The position numbers and the translations under genes are program-made. The notes below the pieces were generated by a model that saw only the letters and a list, made by a program, of their open reading frames with translations, did not search any database and was not told the origin of the DNA. From Lujinxingia vulgaris (GTDB taxonomy: Bacteria > Myxococcota_A > Bradymonadia > Bradymonadales > Bradymonadaceae), in the NCBI RefSeq assembly GCF_007997015.1, contig NZ_VOSM01000009.1:143345-207344 (forward strand): DNA of 64,000 nt, in the 5' to 3' direction. Shown here one piece after another: positions 39,441 through 45,787 of this stretch (position 1 is its first letter; each line of letters begins with the position of its first letter).

Positions 39441-39640
39441 GCTTCGCGGGTTGTGGTCAGGTGGTTGCGGGGCGTGGGGGGTTCGCGACGTTGGGGGGGT
39501 CGTGTGGGCGTTGGGGGGCGCGCGGGTTGTGGTTAGGTGGTTGCGCGGCTCGGGGGGTACGCGTGAGTTGGTCGATTTGTGGTTAGGTGGTTGCGGGGCG
39601 TGGGGGGGTCGCGGCGTCGGTCGATTCGTGTGGGCGCTGG
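39410..39640 (-). repeat. CAACCACC array, inverted copy (left arm of composite locus A)
   Basis: Read on the minus strand this contains three copies of CAACCACCTAACCACAA or a one-base variant (39451-39467, 39527-39543, 39577-39593) separated by C-rich modules containing CACGAACCTCCCCAC-like sequence. The same modules occur in direct orientation at 41.6-41.9 kb and 43.5-43.7 kb. It overlaps the 3' end of the S9 gene. I see no gene between 39441 and 39985. Confidence 0.8.
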
Positions 39641-39684
39641 GGGGGTACATGCTCGACAAACCGCGTAAATGCTGGTGATGGGGT

Positions 39685-39739
39685 GACCCTCGGTCACTTC
39701 TCATCCGCATAAACATGGGTGCTCAGGCGACCCTCGGTC
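39685..39739. repeat. Paired GACCCTCGGTC palindromes, locus A
   Basis: Two copies of GACCCTCGGTCAC (cores 39685-39695 and 39729-39739) bracket a short segment containing CCGCATAAA and GCTCAGGC. The first is part of GTGACC-CTC-GGTCAC, a 6-bp inverted repeat with a 3-base spacer. The same pair with the same bracketed segment recurs at 43329-43383. Confidence 0.85.
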
Positions 39740-39750
39740 ACCCGGACGCA

Positions 39751-39917
39751 AGCACGAGCACGAGCACGAGCACGAGCACCAGCACAAGTACCAGCCCGAG
39801 ATCGAGCCCGAGCCCGAGATCGAGCCCGAGATCGAGACCGAGTTCGAGACCGAAATCGAGACCGAGATCGAGATCGAGACCGAGATCGAGATCGAGCCCG
39901 AGATCGAGATCGAGCCC
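39751..39917. repeat. Hexanucleotide repeat tract, left of the IS
   Basis: Degenerate 6-bp repeats run from GAGCAC units into GAGATC, GAGCCC, GAGACC and GAGTTC units. Open frames through it on both strands (Arg/Asp- or Ser/Ile-rich) follow from the period of six and are not taken as genes. The tract resumes to the right of the IS. Confidence 0.85.
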
Positions 39918-39924
39918 CCCCCTG

Positions 39925-39943
39925 TGTCAGCGTAGTTGCCGCC
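39925..39943 (+). repeat. Left terminal inverted repeat of the IS3-family element
   Basis: TGTCAGCGTAGTTGCCGCC matches the complement of the right end in 17 of 19 positions; the flanking G extends the match by one base. Confidence 0.85.
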
Positions 39944-39985
39944 CAAACTCTCCAAACCAATCCGGGGCGGCAACCTGAGGTTATA

Positions 39986-40492
39986 ATGGCGTATTCAGCG
40001 GGATTTAGAGAACGTGTGGTGCAGAAGATGTTTGGTCCGGAGCGGAGTTCTGTGGCCGAGCTGATGGAGGAGACCGGTGTGGCACGAGCGACGCTTACCC
40101 GGTGGCGACGAGAGGCACTAAACGGAGGTCCTGTGAGCGGAAAGTCCGGGAGAAGGCGGCACAAACCACCAAAAGAGAAGATTCGTATTGTGATGCAGGC
40201 AGCCGGCCTCTCCGATGAAGAACTTGGGGCGTTTCTGCGCCGGGAGGGCCTGCATGAAGCTGATTTGGTGCGCCTTCGCCAGGAGGTTTTGGAGGCGGCC
40301 GAAAAAGGGCTTTCGCCTCAGAAACAAAGGGTTTCGGAGCCTGAGAACAAAGAACTCAAGCGGGTTAAAAAGGAGCTCGCGCGCAAGGAGAAGGCCCTGG
40401 CGGAGGCGGCGGCACTGCTGGTCTTGCGGGGAAAGCTCGAGGCGTATTTCTCGGAGGACGAGGACGACGACACGACGAAGAAGAACGACTGA
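39986..40492 (+). CDS. IS3-family transposase OrfA (helix-turn-helix)
   Basis: 168 residues from ATG 39986, 42 bases inside the left IS end. The N-terminus (AYSAGFRERVVQKM, then VAELMEETGVARATLTRWRR) is the HTH_Tnp_1-type DNA-binding domain. The C-terminal part (ENKELKRVKKELARKEKAL, then AEAAALLVL) is the coiled coil used for multimerisation. An open frame extends upstream through the hexanucleotide tract but is not part of the gene. TGA is separated from the orfB GTG by two bases. Confidence 0.9.
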   Translation: MAYSAGFRERVVQKMFGPERSSVAELMEETGVARATLTRWRREALNGGPVSGKSGRRRHKPPKEKIRIVMQAAGLSDEELGAFLRREGLHEADLVRLRQEVLEAAEKGLSPQKQRVSEPENKELKRVKKELARKEKALAEAAALLVLRGKLEAYFSEDEDDDTTKKND

Positions 40493-40494
40493 CG

Positions 40495-41523
40495 GTGCTG
40501 AGTTGGGTGGAAAAGGCGCAGCGCGATGGGGCCAGACTTGAAGCCATCTGCGAGGTGCTGGAGCTGGATGTGCGCACCATTCAGCGCTGGCGCGCCCGTG
40601 GAGGGGGCGGTGACCGACGTCAGGGGCCGCGCACTTCCCCGGCCAATAAACTGAGCGAGGTGGAGCGTACGCGGGTTCTTAAAGCCGCGAACAGCCCGGA
40701 GTTTCGCGATAAATCGCCCCATCAAATCGTGCCGCTGCTGGCCGACCGCGGCATCTATCTGGCCTCCGAGTCGACCTTTTATCGGGTGCTACGCGAGGCG
40801 AATATGCTGCGCCATCGAGGCCGCGCAAAGCCCGCCGAGCCTCGCCCCATCACCGAGCATCGGGCAACAGCCCCCAACCAGGTCTGGAGCTGGGATATCA
40901 CGTATCTGCGCCGAAACATCGCCGGAACGTTCTTCTATCTTTATCTTTTCGTCGACGTCTGGAGCCGCAAAATCGTGGCGCAACGCGTCTTCGAGAGCGA
41001 GTGCTCAACCCTGGCCTCCGAGCTCTTAGACCACGGCCTCAACACCGAGCGGCTCAGCGGCGTAAAGCTGGTGCTTCACTCCGATAATGGCCCCCCGATG
41101 AAGGGCTCCACATTGCAGGCCACCATGGACCGGCTCGGCGTTGTATCGTCCTTTAGCCGCCCCCGAGTCAGCGATGACAACCCCTACTCCGAGGCGCTTT
41201 TTCGCACGCTTAAGTACCGGCCGGACTACCCCCAGAAGCCCTTTGAATCGCGCGAAGAAGCGCAGGCCTGGGTCGATGAATTCAGCGACTGGTACAACAG
41301 CAAACATCTCCACAGCGCCATCGGCTTTGTCACCCCGAACTCGCGACATCACGGCCATGACACAGCCCAACTCGCCGCGCGTCGTCATGTTTATGAGGCC
41401 GCGAAACGCCGTCATCCCCAGCGCTGGAGCGGTGCAGTGCGAAGGTGGGAGTCCCCGGCTGATGTGTATCTGAACCCCTCCAAGCTCACGCGCTCCAGGC
41501 TGGAGATGGAGGGCTGCCCGTAG
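40495..41523 (+). CDS. IS3-family transposase OrfB (DDE integrase core)
   Basis: 342 residues from GTG 40495. An N-terminal helix-turn-helix (EAICEVLELDVRTIQRWR) and an HTH_21-like segment precede the rve integrase core. The catalytic triad is complete: Asp in WSWDITYLR, Asp in LHSDNGPP and Glu in NPYSEALFRTLKY. The C-terminus is normal for IS3 OrfB (WYNSKHLHSAIGFVTPN). Two bases separate it from the orfA stop, so it is probably translated by coupling or reinitiation. The gene is intact. Confidence 0.92.
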   Translation: MLSWVEKAQRDGARLEAICEVLELDVRTIQRWRARGGGGDRRQGPRTSPANKLSEVERTRVLKAANSPEFRDKSPHQIVPLLADRGIYLASESTFYRVLREANMLRHRGRAKPAEPRPITEHRATAPNQVWSWDITYLRRNIAGTFFYLYLFVDVWSRKIVAQRVFESECSTLASELLDHGLNTERLSGVKLVLHSDNGPPMKGSTLQATMDRLGVVSSFSRPRVSDDNPYSEALFRTLKYRPDYPQKPFESREEAQAWVDEFSDWYNSKHLHSAIGFVTPNSRHHGHDTAQLAARRHVYEAAKRRHPQRWSGAVRRWESPADVYLNPSKLTRSRLEMEGCP

Positions 41524-41531
41524 TTCGATGA

Positions 41532-41550
41532 GGCGGCAACTATGTTGACA
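41532..41550 (-). repeat. Right terminal inverted repeat of the IS3-family element
   Basis: GGCGGCAACTATGTTGACA is the inverted partner of the left end. It lies 8 bases after the orfB stop codon. Confidence 0.85.
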
Positions 41551-41558
41551 CTCACCGG

Positions 41559-41599
41559 CCCGAGATCGAGCCCGAGATCGAGACCGAGTTCGAGACCGA
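41559..41599. repeat. Hexanucleotide tract right of the IS; 41-bp direct repeat of the left tract
   Basis: The 41 bases here are identical to 39813-39853 on the other side of the IS. The tract therefore continues across the insertion, and this piece is either a duplicated part or a naturally repeated part of it. Confidence 0.8.
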
Positions 41600-41604
41600 C
41601 AGCC

Positions 41605-41900
41605 TCCCAACGCCCTCACGAACCTCCCCACCCCCGCACCCCTCCCACGCCCCTCAACCACCTAACCACAAATCGCCCAACCCTCGCGCCCTTCCCACGC
41701 CCCTCAACCACCCAACCACAAAACGCACGCCCCCCAACGCCCACACGAACCTCCCCACCCCCGCACCACTCCCAAGCTCCTCAACCACCTAACCACAAAT
41801 CGCCCAACCCTCGCGCCCCTCCCAGGCCCCGCAACCACCTAACCACAAAACGCACGCCCCTCCCACCCACACGCCCCTCCCACCCACACGCCTCCCCCCC
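41605..41900 (+). repeat. CAACCACC array, direct copy (right arm of composite locus A)
   Basis: Four copies of CAACCACC(T/C)AACCACAA (beginning near 41658, 41706, 41781 and 41831) alternate with modules containing CACGAACCTCCCCAC. The run starts with the same sequence as locus B (CCCAACGCCCTCACGAACC). No gene is seen between 41551 and 42098. Confidence 0.8.
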
Positions 41901-42098
41901 CCAATCCCCCCGCTTGCCCCGCCTCGCCACCCCAATTACCATCCCCTCATTCCACAATTCCGCAGTCGCCCCCGGGGAGGGGGTGGGAATGGTCGGTTCG
42001 CCGCCCAACGCACCGCCGTGGCGCGCGGGGTCTGATGGCGAGCCTCCTTCAACGTTTCGAGCGCCCCGAAGGCGCCCGAAGTCCCACAGGAGTCAGCG

Positions 42099-42908
42099 AT
42101 GCAGAACACGATCACCGAGTTTTTCAGCGTCCGCCGTATGCCCTCGAGCCGCTGCGCTTATGCGCTGGGCCAGATGCGCGAGGTCAGCGACCGACACGGC
42201 GTGCCCGCCCCGCTTGCCGAGCGTATTGAGCAGGCCTGTCAGGTGGCCGACCACACGCTGGAGCTGGAGCTGGACTGGGAGCAGGCCCGCACCCAGACGA
42301 GCACCGCCCGCGGCAACGCCGCCCAGATCGACGTGGAGCTCGACCAGGCCATCGCCGCGATCGGGCGGATTCTCGATGGGGAGCTGCTCGGGCCGCCCGA
42401 GAGTCCGCATACGAAGGCGGCCAGACAGGTGCAAAATGTGGCCTTTCCGGCAGGTGTCTCTGCGGTCATTCACTCCACCTACGAACACCAGCACGTGATG
42501 ATCGACACGCTCCTCAAGCGATTGACCCATGAGCTCAAGGAGCAGATCGCGCTTCTGGGTCTGGGCCGCCATGTGGAGCGCGTTGAAACTTTGAATCGGC
42601 GCTTCGGGCAGGAGCTCAAGCGTACCGAACGCCCGGCCATCAGCTACGAGCAGGTCGTCGCCAGCCGCGACGCCCTGCATATCGCACTCTGCCAGGTGCT
42701 CGCCGCGAGCTTTGAGCACCTGCGCACCGACGCCGACATCGACCTCCTCAACATGGTCCTCAGCCCGCTCGTCGAGCAGCAGCAGCGCACACGCGCCTAC
42801 CAGAGCCGCCGTCGCGCCGTCCCGCCCGTCGATCCCAACTCCGGCGAGGAGCTGCCTGCTGAGCCGGTCTCGGATACGGAGCCCGACCTCGACGCTGCTG
42901 GCGAATAA
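42099..42908 (+). CDS. Unknown cytoplasmic, mostly helical protein
   Basis: 269 residues with AGGAG about 9 bases before the ATG. There is no signal peptide or TM helix. The sequence is predicted largely helical (for example AERIEQACQVADHTLELELDWEQAR, in heptad-like runs) with an acidic tail. I do not recognise the family. It lies between the two composite repeat loci and has its own strong terminator. Codon usage resembles the core genes, so it need not be recently acquired. Confidence 0.7.
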   Translation: MQNTITEFFSVRRMPSSRCAYALGQMREVSDRHGVPAPLAERIEQACQVADHTLELELDWEQARTQTSTARGNAAQIDVELDQAIAAIGRILDGELLGPPESPHTKAARQVQNVAFPAGVSAVIHSTYEHQHVMIDTLLKRLTHELKEQIALLGLGRHVERVETLNRRFGQELKRTERPAISYEQVVASRDALHIALCQVLAASFEHLRTDADIDLLNMVLSPLVEQQQRTRAYQSRRRAVPPVDPNSGEELPAEPVSDTEPDLDAAGE

Positions 42909-42937
42909 CAAAAGCCGGACCACACGCCACACCCCCT

Positions 42938-42974
42938 CGAACGCCCCGGGACGCCTCCCGGGGCGTTCGTTCGT
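42938..42974 (+). terminator. Strong rho-independent terminator
   Basis: A perfect 14-bp stem CGAACGCCCCGGGA / TCCCGGGGCGTTCG with a CGCC loop is followed by TTCGTTTT. It ends the transcription unit of the unknown gene at 42099. Confidence 0.85.
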
Positions 42975-43027
42975 TTTCTCCCGCGCCACACCGTACCCCT
43001 TACGGGGGGCGAGCCCCCTTCAGCACC

Positions 43028-43270
43028 GCCCGCAGGCACGCTCACTTCATCCGCCTCCGCGATTTGAAACGCCCACCTGCACGATCCCTTCATCCGCCTC
43101 CCCGATTTGAAGCGCCCACCTGCACGCTCCCTTCATCCGCCTCCCCGATTTGAAGCGCCCACCTGCACGCTCCCTTCATCCGCCTCCGCGATTTGAAGCG
43201 CCCACCTGCACGATCCCTTCATCCACCTCCGCGATTTGAAACGCCCGCAGGCACGCTCCCTTCATCACCC
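43028..43270. repeat. 43-bp tandem array, five full copies plus partial ends
   Basis: Units begin CTTCATCC at 43045, 43088, 43131, 43174, 43217 and 43260, exactly 43 bp apart; the last is partial and the upstream end shows a decayed copy. Each unit includes CGCCCACCTGCACG and the inverted pair CTTCA/TGAAG. Copies differ by 1-3 bases. The copies are contiguous with no spacers, so it is not CRISPR. Confidence 0.9.
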
Positions 43271-43328
43271 TTCGCAAACCGGGCTGTCCGCGAACGCCTC
43301 TCACCCGCATCAACGCAGCCACCCACCT

Positions 43329-43505
43329 GACCCTCGGTCACCTCTCACCCGCATAAATACTCACGCTCAGGCGACCCTCGGTCACCTGAGCGCGAGTACC
43401 AGCACGAGTACCAGCACGAGTACCAGCACGAGTACCAGTACGAGTACCAGCACGAGTACGAGTACCAGTACCAGCACGAGTACGAGCACCAGCTCGAACT
43501 CAACA
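43329..43505. repeat. Composite locus B: paired GACCCTCGGTC palindromes and hexanucleotide tract
   Basis: GACCCTCGGTC at 43329-43339 and 43373-43383 bracket a segment with CCGCATAAA and GCTCAGGC, as at 39.7 kb. A tract of GAGTAC/CAGCAC hexanucleotides follows to about 43500. Locus B is the uninterrupted counterpart of locus A. Confidence 0.85.
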
Positions 43506-43509
43506 GCCC

Positions 43510-43700
43510 CCCAACGCCCTCACGAACCTCCCCACCCACGCGCCCCTCCAGAGCCCCTCAACCACCCAACCACAAACCTCCCCACCCCCGCACACCCCCC
43601 ACGCCCCGCAACCACCCAACCACAAACCGCACGCCCCCCAACGCCCTCACGAACCTCCCCACCCACGCGCCCCTCCCAGGCCCCTCAACCACCCAACCAC
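43510..43700 (+). repeat. CAACCACC array of composite locus B
   Basis: Three copies of CAACCACCCAACCACAA (near 43559, 43609 and 43688) alternate with CCAACGCCCTCACGAACC modules nearly identical to those at 41.6 kb. The array ends at the A-run that forms the T-tail of the minus-strand terminator at 43700. Confidence 0.8.
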
Positions 43701-43732
43701 AAAAAAACGCCCCGGAATCACTCCCGAGGCGT
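43700..43732 (-). terminator. Rho-independent terminator for the TerB-like gene
   Basis: On the minus strand ACGCCTCGGGA and TCCGGGGCGT pair (one bulge) around a 5-base loop and are followed by seven T residues (complement of 43701-43707). It lies 135 bases after the stop at 43868, with the palindromic element at 43760-43860 in between. Confidence 0.75.
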
Positions 43733-43759
43733 CTCTCCCTCCCCGCATGCCCCCCAACC

Positions 43760-43860
43760 CGAGCGCACTCAGGGCGGGGCTGGCAAGGAGCAAGGAGGAG
43801 CGTGTAGCAGCGCTACCGCGACGACGCAGCGACACAGCCAGCGTCGTCCTGATGCGCTCG
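43760..43860. ncRNA. 101-bp nested palindromic element, possible structured RNA
   Basis: Nested perfect pairings: CGAGCGCA with TGCGCTCG (43760-43767, 43853-43860), TCAGG with CCTGA (43769-43773, 43848-43852), GCTGGC with GCCAGC (43779-43784, 43837-43842), and a central GTAGC-AGC-GCTAC hairpin. The strand between the inner stems is purine-rich (AAGGAGCAAGGAGGAG) opposite GACGACGCAGCGAC. It lies between the stop of the TerB-like gene and its terminator, so it would sit in that 3' UTR. It may be an RNA structure or a palindromic DNA repeat. I cannot match it to a named family. Confidence 0.45.
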
Positions 43861-43867
43861 GCGAAAC

Positions 43868-44332
43868 TCAAAAGTTCTCTTCCCTGGAAATCTTTCGGAT
43901 GATCAACGACTGCGTCTCCGCGCTGATCCCGAAGGCCTGCACCATCGACTGCAACAAGACGCGCTCATCCTCGTGCACTTCCTGGTCAGAGATCGCCACG
44001 AGCGACGAGAGGTAATAGGCCTCCTCGCGCAACCACTCGTCGCCGAGGCGAGTGCCCAGGGTGACGAAGAGCTCCGAGAGGGCGTTGGGGGTGGGTTGGA
44101 TCTGTCTGGCGCGGGCGATCGAGGCCTGCACAAACCCTTCGGGGGAGTGGCTGCCGTTCCACGTGAGCATGTTGACGGCCTCCGCGAGTTCTTGCTCCTC
44201 TTCGGGCAGAATCTTTCCGTCGATGACCTTGGTGGCGACGAGCGTGTCGATCAGCGCCTCGTTCTGCTCCTGGGTGAGTTTGGCAAAACGGCGTTCGGTG
44301 AGTTTGTTGGCGATCATCTGAAAGATGGGCAT
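43868..44332 (-). CDS. TerB-like (tellurite-resistance fold) protein
   Basis: 154 residues from ATG 44332 (an ATG four codons upstream is possible). Two acidic-helix repeats match the TerB/DjlA-N pattern of a helix, an Asp/Glu-rich loop and a helix: VIDGKILPEEEQELAEAV and ISDQEVHEDERVLLQSMVQA. TerB-fold proteins are cytoplasmic, bind metals, and are linked to envelope stress or phage defence, but no terCDEZ genes are nearby. It is a single-gene unit with a downstream terminator. Confidence 0.65.
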   Translation of the reverse strand: MPIFQMIANKLTERRFAKLTQEQNEALIDTLVATKVIDGKILPEEEQELAEAVNMLTWNGSHSPEGFVQASIARARQIQPTPNALSELFVTLGTRLGDEWLREEAYYLSSLVAISDQEVHEDERVLLQSMVQAFGISAETQSLIIRKISREENF

Positions 44333-44491
44333 CGAATCCTCCAATCGAAAAGCAGAGTCGGGTCAGGGCGATAAGGGGTTGCGGGCCAAAAGCAATGCGC
44401 GAACCCTAGCAGCGAGCGCCCGGCGGGCACAACCAGGTTGCCCCCTTTCGTGGCAAACTCAATCACGGGTTGGCGCGATGAGCGCCAGGCG

Positions 44492-45235
44492 TTACCAGCC
44501 GATCAGGCGCAGAAGATCGACGAGCCCGTAGCGCTCGATCAACGCCTTACGCCGCCGCGCCAGGCGATGCTCTCGGGCGGCGCGCGGGCTCATATCGCGC
44601 AGGCCGCCTGCGAGCTGCGCGGCGATGGCCTCTTCAAGCTCCTGGCGTTCGGCGGCTTTGAGCGCCTCCCAGTAGGCCTCGATCAGCGCGCGGTCGGCGG
44701 CCTCAAGCTCTTCAAAACCAAAGTCGCCCCGCTCGCTGCTGAGCGCCTTCGCCCGTCGCCACCCCTGCCGGTACGCCTCGCGCCAGCGCTCCTCCCCGCT
44801 CGCTCGCCCCGCCTCCTCGATCGCGTCGAGGGTCTCGCGCAGAAGTTCAGGCTCGTCGTGTTTTGGGGCGTTTTTCGACGAAGGATTGGATTTCGTCGAG
44901 GGGGGGGAGGTGGCGGCCGCGACACGCTCGCTCCCGCATTCTGGCGCATCATCCGCCGAAGGAACATACAGACCGGACTCCGCCAGCCGCTCCAGCTCCG
45001 CCTCAATAAAGGGCCAGCACTGTCGCACCGAGCGCGGCCGCTCCGCCTCGCCATACGCGCGAAACGCCTCCTCGATACCCCGGCACACCGCGGCGGCCGG
45101 CGCCCCCTGCTCTTTAAGCGGCAAAAGGTACGCCAGGTCTTTGGGACTGGGGATGTACGTGCGCCCGCTGAGCTCGGTGAAGAAATACTGCACCTGCTCA
45201 ATAAACCCGAGCTGCCCCGGCGGAAGATGACTCAT
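44492..45235 (-). CDS. Unknown cytoplasmic protein, charged and helical
   Basis: 247 residues. The first ~85 residues (MSHLPPGQLGFIEQVQYFFT, PSPKDLAYLLPLKEQGAP) look like a small helical domain of the kind seen in replication or phage-like accessory proteins. A Ser/Thr/Lys linker (about 110-130) and a long charged helical C-terminus follow. I do not recognise the family. The start is 9 bases after the stop of the lipoprotein gene at 45245, so it is probably in one unit with that gene and the flippase. Confidence 0.65.
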   Translation of the reverse strand: MSHLPPGQLGFIEQVQYFFTELSGRTYIPSPKDLAYLLPLKEQGAPAAAVCRGIEEAFRAYGEAERPRSVRQCWPFIEAELERLAESGLYVPSADDAPECGSERVAAATSPPSTKSNPSSKNAPKHDEPELLRETLDAIEEAGRASGEERWREAYRQGWRRAKALSSERGDFGFEELEAADRALIEAYWEALKAAERQELEEAIAAQLAGGLRDMSPRAAREHRLARRRKALIERYGLVDLLRLIGW

Positions 45236-45244
45236 CGCCCCACC

Positions 45245-45787
45245 CTACTCTTGAGGCTCGGTGGGCTGCGCCTCATCGGAGGGCTCCTCGTCGATCGTGG
45301 GCTCGGAGGCCCCCGGCGCCTCGCGCTCTTCCTTCTCGCGGGCCCGAAACTCCTCGCGGCTCAGACGCTCGCGCATCCACCACACACCCTCCTCGGAGAC
45401 CCAGCGCTCGATAAATCGCCCCTCGCGCACGGTGGTGTCGGGGAGCTCATACCACTCCTGCTCCACCTCCAGCGTGGCCTCAAAGCCATCGTCGGAAAAC
45501 TCCACCTTACGCAGCGCCAGCTCCACCACGCGGTAGTCGTCCCCGAGCTCCTCGTAGCGCCCTAAAAAGGACTCCCGGGCGGCCTCATGCACCTGCTGAG
45601 ATGCCTCCTCCCAGCGGGCCCAGCGCATGTTTTTATGAAAGTTGCGCGCCGACATATCGAGCGCCGCCGGGTCCGCCGGGCGCTCCTTGACCTGGGCTGC
45701 CGAGCAGCCCGCGCCGAGCAGCAGCACCACACCCAGCAGCATCGACGCTGCCACCAGCCACGCTCTCAGGCTTTTAAACGTGTTCAT
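45245..45787 (-). CDS. Small lipoprotein downstream of a flippase
   Basis: 180 residues. A signal peptide with lipobox LLGAGC is followed by a compact alpha/beta part (about 35-130; RWARWEEASQQVHEA, VEQEWYELPDTTVREG) and an acidic Glu/Pro tail. The middle resembles NTF2-like or DUF4440-type folds, but this is only an impression. The ATG overlaps the flippase stop by 4 bases (ATGA). Confidence 0.72.
   Translation of the reverse strand: MNTFKSLRAWLVAASMLLGVVLLLGAGCSAAQVKERPADPAALDMSARNFHKNMRWARWEEASQQVHEAARESFLGRYEELGDDYRVVELALRKVEFSDDGFEATLEVEQEWYELPDTTVREGRFIERWVSEEGVWWMRERLSREEFRAREKEEREAPGASEPTIDEEPSDEAQPTEPQE

Larger units (their letters stand above)
39925..41550 (+). mobile_element. Complete IS3-family insertion sequence
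   Basis: 1626 bp. The ends TGTCAGCGTAGTTGCCGCC (39925-39943) and the complement of GGCGGCAACTATGTTGACA (41532-41550) are 19-bp inverted repeats with 2 mismatches and begin/finish TG...CA as in IS3. They enclose orfA and orfB on the plus strand. Both genes are intact, so the element may be active. No convincing short target duplication is visible next to the ends. It interrupts a hexanucleotide repeat tract. Confidence 0.88.

Noticed and set aside
39719..39985. Arg/Asp repeat extension of the IS orfA frame
   Set aside because: It is created by the hexanucleotide tract and lies partly outside the IS; the HTH domain begins at ATG 39986.
40360..40500. Programmed -1 frameshift joining orfA and orfB at the A5G site near 40367
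   Set aside because: The -1 frame is open from 40369, but slippage there would replace the orfA coiled coil with a Gly-rich peptide. The 2-base gap and GTG start at 40495 fit coupling better.
39921..41555. Target-site duplication of the IS3-family element
   Set aside because: Bases just outside the ends (CCTG on the left, CTCA on the right) do not match; none is claimed.
43028..43270. CRISPR-like array
   Set aside because: The repeats are directly adjacent with a 43-bp period and no unique spacers, and no cas genes are present.
43647..43871. 74-codon minus-strand frame after the TerB-like gene
   Set aside because: It runs through the palindromic element, the terminator and the CAACCACC array, and has no coherent protein character.
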